Source of the DNA: Cognatishimia maritima
Lineage (GTDB): Bacteria; Pseudomonadota; Alphaproteobacteria; Rhodobacterales; Rhodobacteraceae
DNA length: 64,000 nt
Assembly (NCBI RefSeq): GCF_900129685.1
Contig: NZ_FQWM01000002.1
Location: forward strand, 520,654 to 584,653
Direction: 5' to 3'
Numbering within the stretch: the first letter of the stretch is position 1; the number at the start of each line of letters is the position of its first letter. Of the stretch, positions 56,836 to 63,729 are shown in pieces. Under the pieces are notes generated by a model that worked only from the letters and a program-made list of their open reading frames with translations, was not told the origin of the DNA and made no database searches. The translations under genes were made by a program, and so were the position numbers.

Positions 56836-58104
56836 GTGAATGCTACTTTACAACCAGACAAGGTAGACAGAATGAACAAGGAAGCCATGCGAGATCTATT
56901 TGGTGCACAAACTGAGCCATGGCGGAACTATAAGCCGATTGTTACTCGGGTCGATGACGAGCCTAACTCATGTATTTGGGATATCCCCTATACAATCCCG
57001 CAGCTTGGATACCTGACTCATAACCACTTCCGTTACTATGGAAAGTTCCCGTCTGTCGTTGCTGGCCAAATACTTGATGATTTACCACCGGCCTCCCCAA
57101 ACGATTATGCATTAGATAACTTTTGCGGCTCGGGCACTACCCTAGTGGAGGCGCGTTTACGCGGGATCAACGCATTCGGAGTCGATGTCAGCTGGCTGAG
57201 TGCCCTCGCTTCAAATACTAAAGTCGCAGAGATCGATCTTAAACTTGCACGGGAAATCTCAGAGCGTGTTCTCGCGGCAGGACAAAGCGTAGATGCTATC
57301 GAGCTATTACAGGACAAGTATCGCGAAAAATGGTGGCCACAGCAAACAGCCAGAGTGCTTACTGCGTTCCAAGATGCCCTGTTGCGAGAAACTGATTCTC
57401 CGGAAAAAGATTTCTGTCTTACCGCGTACTTAGCTATTATTCGGCGTGTGTCCTACGCCTACGATGGCGAAGTTCGGCCACATTTCAACAAAGACAAGAC
57501 TCCGCGAGAACCCTTGGCCGCGCTATCCAAGAAGATCAATGACATGATCGGGCGACACCGTGAGTTTCTCGATGCTTGCGAAAAACCATCCATCGTTTCG
57601 TGCATTGTTTCCGACAACAAAGAAATACCGCGAGATGAGCTGCCCTCCGGGGACTGTTATTTGGTTATTTCCCATCCACCTTACCTAAACAGCTTCGACT
57701 ATAGCCCAGTCTACGGACAGGAATACTATTGGTCCAAGCCATTTCGAGCATTAGATGATGATAAAACCCGGCGAGCTGCGGAACTGAAGGCATGGCCTGC
57801 GAAAGACAAGCTGGTGGAAGACTATTACGCTGGCCTATCCGATTGTTACCGCGAAGCTTATCGCATTCTTAGACCGGGGGGGCATCTAGCCGTGGTCATC
57901 GGCGATTGCACGATACAGAAGAAACTCGAACCAGTGCTCGACAAATGTGTAGATTTGATCGAAGCGATTGGCTTCCGTACCGAGAAAGTCAATTACCGAA
58001 CTACGCACTATGGCCTTGGGAAATATGCCTATAGCCACCGAGCGGATTACCATGGCGAAGCAGTCAAGCGGGATGCCATTATTTACTTTTCAAAAAGTAG
58101 TTAG
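56836..58104 (+). CDS. DNA methyltransferase of the N4/N6 (amino-methylating) class, atypical motif IV
   Basis: A 422-residue protein probably methylating adenine-N6 or cytosine-N4 in DNA. SAM-binding motif I is NFCGSGTTLVEARLRG (95-110) with the acidic GVDVS. About 170 residues later comes the catalytic motif, which reads VISHPPYLNSFDYS (277-290): His replaces the usual Asp, Asn or Ser before Pro-Pro-Tyr. The C-terminal GGHLAVVIGD strand fits the fold. ATG 56872 after AAGG is an alternative start. It is convergent with a nuclease-like gene and shares its stop codon bases. Confidence 0.83.
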   Translation: MNATLQPDKVDRMNKEAMRDLFGAQTEPWRNYKPIVTRVDDEPNSCIWDIPYTIPQLGYLTHNHFRYYGKFPSVVAGQILDDLPPASPNDYALDNFCGSGTTLVEARLRGINAFGVDVSWLSALASNTKVAEIDLKLAREISERVLAAGQSVDAIELLQDKYREKWWPQQTARVLTAFQDALLRETDSPEKDFCLTAYLAIIRRVSYAYDGEVRPHFNKDKTPREPLAALSKKINDMIGRHREFLDACEKPSIVSCIVSDNKEIPRDELPSGDCYLVISHPPYLNSFDYSPVYGQEYYWSKPFRALDDDKTRRAAELKAWPAKDKLVEDYYAGLSDCYREAYRILRPGGHLAVVIGDCTIQKKLEPVLDKCVDLIEAIGFRTEKVNYRTTHYGLGKYAYSHRADYHGEAVKRDAIIYFSKSS

Positions 58105-59186
58105 TCTACGATGACAGAGCCATTTCCATATCGAATAGTTTGTTCTTTTCCGGTGTCGAGATCGGTAAAGATTTTCAAATCAAAATGGTTGACTATTTCC
58201 TTACACAATTGAGTCACTGCGAGGTCCGTACCTAGCTTTTCTTTTGTAATCTGCTCAAGAAAACTGTCACCAAATGCCTGTTCGAATTTCTCAAACGCAA
58301 AAACAATGATCTCATCACGAACGACAAGGTTGTGGTCTATACAAGCTCGCACCATGTTTCTGCTCTTTTCCTCCCAGTGGGAGATTTCCGTCATAACCAG
58401 AACACTCACCAGGTCACTTTCATTGTCACGCTTGTCGAATTGACCGAACCTGCCCTTTCTTAGATCAAGCGCAACAAATGACGCCTGCTTCGCTTTTTCG
58501 GGGGTTTGTGGTCCGGTTAGGCAATCGTTCAATAGTGCAACAACGCCATCTTCATTGATCGACATTATCTCAAGAATCTTGCTTGCGCCAACACTTGGCT
58601 TAATCTCTCGTAAGCTCTGGTTGTTATTCAGAAAAAACGGTTCTGCATCTACCGTGAGCCCGAAAATGAAACGATGCTCGTTTTCTAGGGCTGCGTTCAA
58701 AATTGTTTTGCCGTTTTGACTGACAGAAATTCCTGGTTCGGGCTCGCTGGAAAATACCACGCTGAAATCAACCCTTTCTGCGGCCCAACGAGGGTTCATT
58801 GAAAAATTGATGTTTTTCCCATAGGCAACGTGGTTTTTTCCTTGACCAAAATTCCGTTTAAACGTTCCGTTTACTGTTTGCTCTACGCCAACCTTTTTGC
58901 ATTCAATAAATGCCAGCAATTGATCGATGGGTGGTAGTTCACCGTTCCCAGGATGCTCGTTATACACTGCAAATTCAACCTTATGACCTGCACCCGAAAA
59001 TCCCTCCAATTTTGGTTCGATAACCAGTTTTGACCAGATCTCGGGGTCTTCTTTCATTGCTGCCATAGTCAATACTTCAAGCATGTCACCTATCTTGCGG
59101 CCAATTTGATGACCTTTTCGGCGGTAGTGAGAAATGTACTTAAAAATGTCTGAAATGTACGTTCCTGGGCAGGCGTTCGAATTCAT
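58101..59186 (-). CDS. Putative restriction endonuclease partner (PD-(D/E)xK-like)
   Basis: A 361-residue protein from ATG 59186, which follows AAAGGA; the open frame extends 48 codons upstream, but without a better start. No family is recognised with confidence. The early GRKIGDMLEVLTMAAM helix, then KVEFAVY, then LAFIECKKVG (Glu-Cys-Lys, about residues 95-97) resemble a restriction-type nuclease core. Its 3' end overlaps the methyltransferase stop (TTAG, 58101-58104). A tail-to-tail methyltransferase and ExK protein inside an island most simply makes a type II-like restriction-modification pair. Confidence 0.6.
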   Translation of the reverse strand: MNSNACPGTYISDIFKYISHYRRKGHQIGRKIGDMLEVLTMAAMKEDPEIWSKLVIEPKLEGFSGAGHKVEFAVYNEHPGNGELPPIDQLLAFIECKKVGVEQTVNGTFKRNFGQGKNHVAYGKNINFSMNPRWAAERVDFSVVFSSEPEPGISVSQNGKTILNAALENEHRFIFGLTVDAEPFFLNNNQSLREIKPSVGASKILEIMSINEDGVVALLNDCLTGPQTPEKAKQASFVALDLRKGRFGQFDKRDNESDLVSVLVMTEISHWEEKSRNMVRACIDHNLVVRDEIIVFAFEKFEQAFGDSFLEQITKEKLGTDLAVTQLCKEIVNHFDLKIFTDLDTGKEQTIRYGNGSVIVD

Positions 59187-59370
59187 TTTTGGGATCCTTT
59201 GGGTGATCCGTGAAGCATAGGCACGCCACCCTGCGGTGTCGAGCTGTAGTTCAAACCATCCGGACCAATAGAGGAAGAAGCTAGCACCAAAATCCTGCCT
59301 CGAAGGAACACTGGGTATGGCCTCGCCCAAGAGTAAGCTGCTTAGAAACCCATGGCGGGGAGGGGTCTAC

Positions 59371-59413
59371 TAGTAGGGCACTACTTTTGCGACTAGTAGG
59401 GCATTAGTAGGGC
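59371..59413 (+). repeat. Right arm-type repeats (3 x TAGTAGGGC)
   Basis: TAGTAGGGC at 59371-59379, 59394-59402 and 59405-59413. The last two are 11 bp apart, the same spacing as the pair at the left end of the island. Confidence 0.75.
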
Positions 59414-59545
59414 GTGTTCGTCAAACGTTCTGAAAGGCTGTGCAAGAGCATCAAAAATCGAGGCCTTAATTAGTCAAGCAATCGTAAGGTGTTATGCGAC
59501 GGCATATGTCTCGATCCGGTTCTTTCCAATAACTCGACGCCAAAA

Positions 59546-59590
59546 TTCGTAAGGACAAGGTCGGGGGTTCGAGTCCCTCTTGAGGCACCA
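59546..59590 (+). pseudogene. 3' half of the disrupted tRNA-Thr(CGT); right attachment site
   Basis: It starts with TTCGTAAG (59546-59553), continues with the 3' anticodon stem, the variable loop, T arm GGGGG TTCGAGT CCCTC, acceptor strand TTGAGGC and CCA (ends 59590). TTGAGGC pairs perfectly with GCCTCAA of the 5' half at 49898. Four of five anticodon-stem pairs are restored on joining; the fifth would be a G/A mismatch. Confidence 0.9.
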
Positions 59591-59815
59591 CATTCTCTTC
59601 CAGTTGTGGTTCTTAATTTCTTCTAATACCTTATTTTACATCGAAAATCTCGAGAGCAATGTACGAGGTTGTCCGAAGTGTTCCCTCTGAATCTAATCCC
59701 AATGGGGGTAAGATAGGGGGTGAACCTTGTTCCAATTTGACACGCGAAAGAACCGGTGATCTGTCTCATTGCCCGCAGTCGCACGCCGCCGATACACAGG
59801 CTCCATCCGGCGTGG

Positions 59816-59941
59816 TTACTGCGCCTCGCGGGCCTCTTGGCTGATTTCATCGCCTGCGTTGGACAGATCTTGGCCGAAGCCTTCGACGGTTTCACAGGCC
59901 ACGACAGTGACAAGGGACAGGATGACAAAGATAAAGCGCAT
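59816..59941 (-). CDS. Entericidin-family small lipoprotein
   Basis: A 41-residue peptide too short for routine gene callers. It has an N-terminal hydrophobic segment with lipobox-like VVAC (MRFIFVILSLVTVVAC), then ETVEGFGQDLSNAGDEISQ, the entericidin A/B pattern. Mature entericidins are tiny outer-membrane lipoproteins induced in stationary phase or stress. ATG 59941 follows AAAGGA. A perfect EcfG-type promoter lies 47 bases upstream (59988-60012, minus strand), matching known stress control of this family. Confidence 0.8.
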   Translation of the reverse strand: MRFIFVILSLVTVVACETVEGFGQDLSNAGDEISQEAREAQ

Positions 59942-59987
59942 GGTCGGGTCCTTTCTGAACAGTTCGTGCGGCAAACACACGTTCTGG

Positions 59988-60012
59988 AACGCGCAAAGGG
60001 CAAGGATGTTCC
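59988..60012 (-). promoter_or_regulatory. EcfG-type promoter of the entericidin gene
   Basis: On the minus strand GGAAC (60012-60008), 16 bases, CGTT (59991-59988). The -10 box lies 46 bases before ATG 59941. This exactly matches the alphaproteobacterial general stress consensus. Confidence 0.85.
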
Positions 60013-60073
60013 TGAAAATTGTGCAACCTGCGTGAGCGACCGACCCGTTTTCCACCTTCGTACCGGAAAAATG

Positions 60074-60107
60074 TCAGGCCAAACCTGCAGAAACAGGTTT
60101 GGCCTGA
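60074..60107 (-). terminator. Perfect 14-bp hairpin with minus-strand T-run
   Basis: TCAGGCCAAACCTG (60074-60087) and CAGGTTTGGCCTGA (60094-60107) around loop CAGAAA. On the minus strand it is followed by CATTTTTCC, giving terminator form, but no gene lies upstream on that strand. It may end a small RNA or be an insulator before the entericidin promoter. Confidence 0.6.
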
Positions 60108-60299
60108 AAGCTTCAGGCTTCGAGAAGGTCGCGCCTGGCACGAGGTAAATAACCCAGACGATCCCCTCTCAAGGTCTGCTGCATAGCTCAGCACGGCACG
60201 CTACATCACGTCGGCCAGCGCTGGTATTTCACGTATCGCGGGCAATTAACGCGCGTGTTTCGTATTGGTTCCAAAGTTTTTTGAAAAAGCGCAGTTTTC

Positions 60300-60324
60300 G
60301 GAACCTTGTTTGAAATCAAACGTT
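60300..60324 (+). promoter_or_regulatory. EcfG-type promoter of the formate/nitrite-type transporter
   Basis: GGAAC (60300-60304), 16 bases, CGTT (60321-60324), 47 bases before ATG 60372. Confidence 0.85.
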
Positions 60325-60371
60325 TCTTAAAGGGTGACGCTACGCGTGCGGCCAAGCGCACCTAGGCGAAA

Positions 60372-61268
60372 ATGACACGACAGGAGCCCGGTTTGACCGA
60401 TCATCACGACCACTTGCTTGCCGAAGACGATGACGAAAGGAACGCAGTGGACAACGCCGCTGCCTTACCAGCAAAGCTTGTTTTTGAAACCATTCGCCTT
60501 CAGGGCGAAGAAGAGCTGCAGCGCCCAATGCGCGCGCTGTGGTGGGCGGGCGTCGCTGCGGGCCTGCTGATTTCATTTTCCGTTTGGGGCGAGGCGATCC
60601 TGCGCGCGGTCCTGCCGGACAACGGATCGCGTTATATTATTGAAAACGCTGGATATAGCCTCGGCTTTGTCTTGGTCATCCTCGGCCGGATGCAACTATT
60701 TACCGAAAACACGATCACAACCGTAGTCCCCGTCGTTCAGAACCCAACGCGACAATCCTTTCTACGCACTGGGCGCTTGTGGGCAGTGGTCTTGATCGCC
60801 AATCTCGTTGGTGCGTTCGGGGCGGCGGCATTTATGGTTTTTGCCCCTGTCTTGTCAGAACCGGTGTTTAAGGCGGTGATCGCTTTAAGTGAGCATGCCA
60901 CAGGTATGAACTGGCAAGAAGGCTTGGCGCGCGGCATTCCTGCGGGGGTTCTGATCGCCGCTTTGGTTTGGATGTCGCCGAGCGTGGTCGGCGCGCAGCT
61001 GCCACTTATTATTCTGATCACGTGGTTTATCGCGCTTGGGGACTTCACGCATATTGTTGCTGGTTCTGTTGAAATGGCATTCCTGCTGTTGCTTGGTGAG
61101 CTGCCTGTCACCACGGCGATTTTTCAGTTTTTTCTGCCCGTTCTCCTGGGCAACGTGATTGGCGGAACCGTCGTGTTCACCTTGCTTACCTGGGCACAAA
61201 TCCGGCACGAAGTCAGACTCGCGAAGGAGCGCAAGCTGCCATATGCGGCTCGAAACCACCTCCGATGA
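60372..61268 (+). CDS. Formate/nitrite transporter (FNT) family protein
   Basis: A 298-residue inner-membrane channel of the FNT family. A 50-residue hydrophilic, acidic and His-rich N-terminus (TDHHDHLLAEDDDE) precedes six hydrophobic helices (for example WWAGVAAGLLISFSVWGEAI, AVVLIANLVGAFGAAAFMVF, IILITWFIALGDFTHIVAG and the C-terminal FFLPVLLGNVIGGTVVFTLL). FNT members pass formate, nitrite or hydrosulfide. The subgroup with a long N-terminus is poorly studied. A stress-sigma promoter suggests a role under stress rather than anaerobic formate handling. Confidence 0.87.
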   Translation: MTRQEPGLTDHHDHLLAEDDDERNAVDNAAALPAKLVFETIRLQGEEELQRPMRALWWAGVAAGLLISFSVWGEAILRAVLPDNGSRYIIENAGYSLGFVLVILGRMQLFTENTITTVVPVVQNPTRQSFLRTGRLWAVVLIANLVGAFGAAAFMVFAPVLSEPVFKAVIALSEHATGMNWQEGLARGIPAGVLIAALVWMSPSVVGAQLPLIILITWFIALGDFTHIVAGSVEMAFLLLLGELPVTTAIFQFFLPVLLGNVIGGTVVFTLLTWAQIRHEVRLAKERKLPYAARNHLR

Positions 61269-61297
61269 TTTGAAAGTCGGATTCTTCGATCCACCTT

Positions 61298-61322
61298 GGA
61301 ACAAATCCGGCAGCCGCTGGTT
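61298..61322 (+). promoter_or_regulatory. EcfG-type promoter of dps
   Basis: GGAAC (61298-61302), 16 bases, GGTT (61319-61322), 31 bases before the TTG start of dps. Confidence 0.78.
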
Positions 61323-61353
61323 GTAGACATGAACCTAATAATGGAGATGAAAA

Positions 61354-61851
61354 TTGGCTGACGCACTTAATGTTGTCCCGACTGAAAACTTCGTATCGAC
61401 AGGTGTTCGTGAAACCTCGGTTTTGGCCGAAGCACTTTCAAACGTGCTGGCCGAAACCTATCGGCTCGTTTTCAAGACCCACGCGCTTCACTGGAACGTG
61501 GAAGGGCCGCTGTTTTATTCAGTGCACAAACTGACCGAAGAACAATATGGCGATATGTTCGCTGCCGCCGACGAACTGGCGGAACGTATCCGGGCGCTGG
61601 GTCATCTGGCACCGTCACAATTGCAGGATGTGATTGATGCCTCCCGCGTTGTGGACAGCGACGCGAATTATGATGCGGCCTCATTGGTGGCGGATCTGGC
61701 AAACGATCACGAAAAACTTGCCCATCGACTTCATGCGCTGATCGAACTGGCGGGTCGGCACAATGACCCCGTGACCGAAGACATGGCTACCGCACGCAGC
61801 GCGTTCCATGAGCAAGCAACTTGGATGCTACGCTCTCTAAGCAAGACCTAG
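61354..61851 (+). CDS. dps: Dps-family DNA-protection ferritin
   Basis: Stores iron with hydrogen peroxide as oxidant and protects DNA in stress. The 165-residue protein has the ferroxidase motif THALHWNVEGPLFYSVHKL, then DMFAAADELAERIRALGH with the Asp and Glu ligands. The start is TTG 61354, eight bases after GGAGA; there is no nearby in-frame ATG. Dps genes are frequent targets of EcfG, and the promoter fits. A terminator follows at 61901-61926. Confidence 0.94.
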   Translation: MADALNVVPTENFVSTGVRETSVLAEALSNVLAETYRLVFKTHALHWNVEGPLFYSVHKLTEEQYGDMFAAADELAERIRALGHLAPSQLQDVIDASRVVDSDANYDAASLVADLANDHEKLAHRLHALIELAGRHNDPVTEDMATARSAFHEQATWMLRSLSKT

Positions 61852-61900
61852 GGCGCGGTCCAAGAAGTTAATACGAGTGTGATGTGTAACGATTACGAAA

Positions 61901-61926
61901 CCCCGCCTGATATCATTCAGGCGGGG
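61901..61926 (+). terminator. Terminator after dps
   Basis: CCCCGCCTGA (61901-61910) and TCAGGCGGGG (61917-61926) form a perfect stem followed by CTTTTATAAT. It may also serve phyR from the other side. Confidence 0.85.
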
Positions 61927-61954
61927 CTTTTATAATCAGTGAAATAGCGGAGAT

Positions 61955-62782
61955 TTAGCCACGCAGAGTCTCGGTCGATGCAAAGAACATCGCTTGGCTA
62001 ACAGCAGAGCGCACTTGCTTTTCAGTGTATGGCTTAGAAATGAGGAAAGCCGGTTCTGGTCCCTGACCGGTCAGCAGCCGCTCTGGGAAAGCAGTGATGA
62101 AAATAACAGGGCGGTCGCCCTTCTTGCCAAGGATCTTGTTGACAGCATCAATCCCGCTTGAGTGGTCTGCGAGTTGAATATCGGACAAAAGCAAGTCAAA
62201 ATCTTCGCGCTCAGCTAGGGCGATTGCGCCATCTTCGGTCCGCGCGACGCCTGTGATTTGGTGACCCATTTCAGCGACGATGCCTTCTAGGTCCATGGCG
62301 ATGATTGCCTCATCTTCGATGATCATCACCTTGCCGGCAATCGCGTCATTCATTTCAGACACCGCAGTTTCAACAAGCTCTTCCGCTTCACCGGTGTCCA
62401 CTTGCATGATCTCGGCGACCTGAGGAATCGAAAACCCTTCGATCGAATTGAGAAGCAGCGCTTCTCGGCTGTTGGTGGTCAAGCGCGACATATGTGCCTG
62501 CGCACGGGCCGCAAGGCCGGTTTCACCGCTTGCATCGACGGGCATCCCGGATGTCGACCAAATTGCATGAAAGGCGCGAAACAAGGCCACTTTGGCCGCG
62601 GACTGCGGATCGTCCCCGCTCACGTTAAACGAACCGGGATCAGCAATGATCGCCTCAAGCGTTGCTGCTGCGTATCTGTCACCCGTGTCCTGATGGCCGG
62701 TTAAAGCACGTGCGTAGCGGCGTAAATATGGCAAACTGACCCCAATCAGAGAACTGATATCTTGGGTGGATGGGTTGCTCAT
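61955..62782 (-). CDS. phyR: General stress response regulator PhyR
   Basis: An anti-anti-sigma factor. The 275-residue protein has an N-terminal sigma-like domain (about 1-140, with ALLLNSIEGFSIPQVAEIMQ) that binds NepR when the C-terminal receiver is phosphorylated. The receiver starts VMIIEDEAIIAMDLEGIVAE, with the acceptor Asp in DLLLSDIQLAD. It is divergent from nepR-ecfG, the standard alphaproteobacterial arrangement. No histidine kinase gene lies within the visible region. Confidence 0.96.
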   Translation of the reverse strand: MSNPSTQDISSLIGVSLPYLRRYARALTGHQDTGDRYAAATLEAIIADPGSFNVSGDDPQSAAKVALFRAFHAIWSTSGMPVDASGETGLAARAQAHMSRLTTNSREALLLNSIEGFSIPQVAEIMQVDTGEAEELVETAVSEMNDAIAGKVMIIEDEAIIAMDLEGIVAEMGHQITGVARTEDGAIALAEREDFDLLLSDIQLADHSSGIDAVNKILGKKGDRPVIFITAFPERLLTGQGPEPAFLISKPYTEKQVRSAVSQAMFFASTETLRG

Positions 62783-62815
62783 TCAATTTTTCTCCGGTTT
62801 TTTCTTATAACGGCA

Positions 62816-62840
62816 GGAACTAAACTCGCATTCGCACGTT
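62816..62840 (+). promoter_or_regulatory. EcfG-type promoter of nepR-ecfG (autoregulatory)
   Basis: GGAAC (62816-62820), 16 bases, CGTT (62837-62840), 34 bases before ATG 62875. A weaker minus-strand version, GGAAC (62848-62844) with AGTT (62826-62823), could serve phyR. Confidence 0.85.
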
Positions 62841-62874
62841 ATGGTTCCGAGAATAGTTGAGCACAGAGACAAAA

Positions 62875-63051
62875 ATGTCGAACAAAAATCGCAAGACCCC
62901 CGACCCGGAGGTCGCCGAGGAGATAGATCGCAATCTCAAGCGCGCATTCGATGAGATGGCGCAGGAGCCCTTGCCGGATCGGTTCACCAATTTGCTTGAA
63001 CAGCTTCGCGCTTCGGGCGGGCGGTCTGACGAGGCCTCAAATGACAGTTGA
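62875..63051 (+). CDS. nepR: Anti-sigma factor NepR
   Basis: A 58-residue protein that holds EcfG inactive until phosphorylated PhyR binds it. The conserved helix pair is EEIDRNLKRAFDEMAQEPLPDR then FTNLLEQL, the NepR signature. ATG 62875 begins the family-like MSNKNRKTPDPE; a TTG at 62857 is less likely. It overlaps ecfG by 11 bases, which gives coupled translation of sigma and anti-sigma. Confidence 0.93.
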   Translation: MSNKNRKTPDPEVAEEIDRNLKRAFDEMAQEPLPDRFTNLLEQLRASGGRSDEASNDS

Positions 63052-63589
63052 TCCAAGTGAGGAGCTGACAGAGCATATTGGTGCGCTGCGCGCTTTCGCC
63101 ATGAGTTTGACTCGAAATTCGGCAACGGCTGACGATCTGGTTCAGGAAACCCTTATTAAAGCCTGGAAGAACATCGACTCCTTTCAGCCGGGGTCAAACA
63201 TGCGTGCTTGGTTGTTCACCATTTTGCGCAATACTTTCTATTCTCTGCGCCGCAAGCGCAAACGCGAGGTAGAAGATACTGACGGGTCCTTGTCATTGTC
63301 CTTGGCCTCCAAGCCAGACCACGATGGTCGCTTGAACATGCGTGACTTTATGAAGGCCTTTGATCAGTTACCAGATACCCAACGTGAAGCTTTGGTACTG
63401 GTCGGTGCGCAGGGCTTTTCATACGAGGAAGCGGCGGAAACCTGTGGTGTCGCTGTCGGCACGATCAAAAGCCGTGTTGGGCGCGCACGTGCGCAATTGG
63501 CCGACTTGCTGAAGCTGAAGGACGATGAAGCGCTGGAACTCACAGATCGTGTCACGGCAGGCATTGTCTCACACCAATCCATCGCCTGA
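63041..63589 (+). CDS. ecfG: General stress sigma factor EcfG
   Basis: Group ECF15 sigma factor that directs the alphaproteobacterial general stress regulon. Read from ATG 63041 (MTVDPSEELTEHIGALRAF) it has 182 residues. Region 2 contains ADDLVQETLIKAWKNIDSF and MRAWLFTILRNTFYSLRRKRKR; region 4 contains LPDTQREALVLVGAQGFSYEEAAETCG with GTIKSRVGRARAQL. Ribosomes reach it through the nepR overlap. A good terminator follows. Confidence 0.95.
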   Translation: MTVDPSEELTEHIGALRAFAMSLTRNSATADDLVQETLIKAWKNIDSFQPGSNMRAWLFTILRNTFYSLRRKRKREVEDTDGSLSLSLASKPDHDGRLNMRDFMKAFDQLPDTQREALVLVGAQGFSYEEAAETCGVAVGTIKSRVGRARAQLADLLKLKDDEALELTDRVTAGIVSHQSIA

Positions 63590-63613
63590 ATTATCTACCT
63601 ATTACGACTAAAA

Positions 63614-63639
63614 GCGCCGCCTTCTGGGCGGCGTTTTTT
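63614..63639 (+). terminator. Rho-independent terminator after ecfG
   Basis: CGCCGCC (63615-63621) pairs with GGCGGCG (63627-63633), followed by six T. Confidence 0.88.
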
Positions 63640-63669
63640 CAATTTTTAAAAGGAATTAGAAGTAATTTG

Positions 63670-63695
63670 GGAACTTCGTGCCACTTTTGAAGGTT
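63670..63695 (+). promoter_or_regulatory. EcfG-type promoter of the last gene
   Basis: GGAAC (63670-63674), 17 bases, GGTT (63692-63695), 34 bases before ATG 63730. Confidence 0.7.
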
Positions 63696-63729
63696 AGTAG
63701 TGCAAGTGCTGCTACCTGGGAGATGTGAG

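Larger units (their letters stand above)
49929..59553. mobile_element. Integrated element (PICI-like/phage-satellite-like island) in tRNA-Thr(CGT)
   Basis: Bounded by direct repeats TTCGTAAG (49929-49936 and 59546-59553), the anticodon loop of the split tRNA gene plus one base. Contents in order: arm-type repeats, an intact tRNA-Thr(CGT), an XRE regulator, a membrane protein, a primase/VapE helicase, AlpA, a protein of unknown function, a tyrosine integrase, a DNA methyltransferase, a nuclease-like protein, and arm-type repeats. No virion or conjugation genes are seen. The A+T content looks higher than in flanking genes, most clearly from 54.4 to 59.4 kb. Confidence 0.88.
59942..60371. other. 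430-base intergenic region with two divergent stress promoters and a strong hairpin
   Basis: No gene is seen. It contains the EcfG-type promoter of the entericidin gene, a perfect 14-bp hairpin (60074-60107) and the EcfG-type promoter of the transporter gene (60300-60324). Confidence 0.6.

Noticed and set aside
59546-59590. A complete tRNA at the right end of the island
   Set aside because: There is no D arm or 5' acceptor strand upstream of TTCGTAAG; only the 3' half is present.
59623-60141. A 172-residue minus-strand frame across the entericidin region
   Set aside because: Its translation is rich in Arg, Ser and Cys and overlaps the entericidin gene and its promoter in another frame. No domain is visible.
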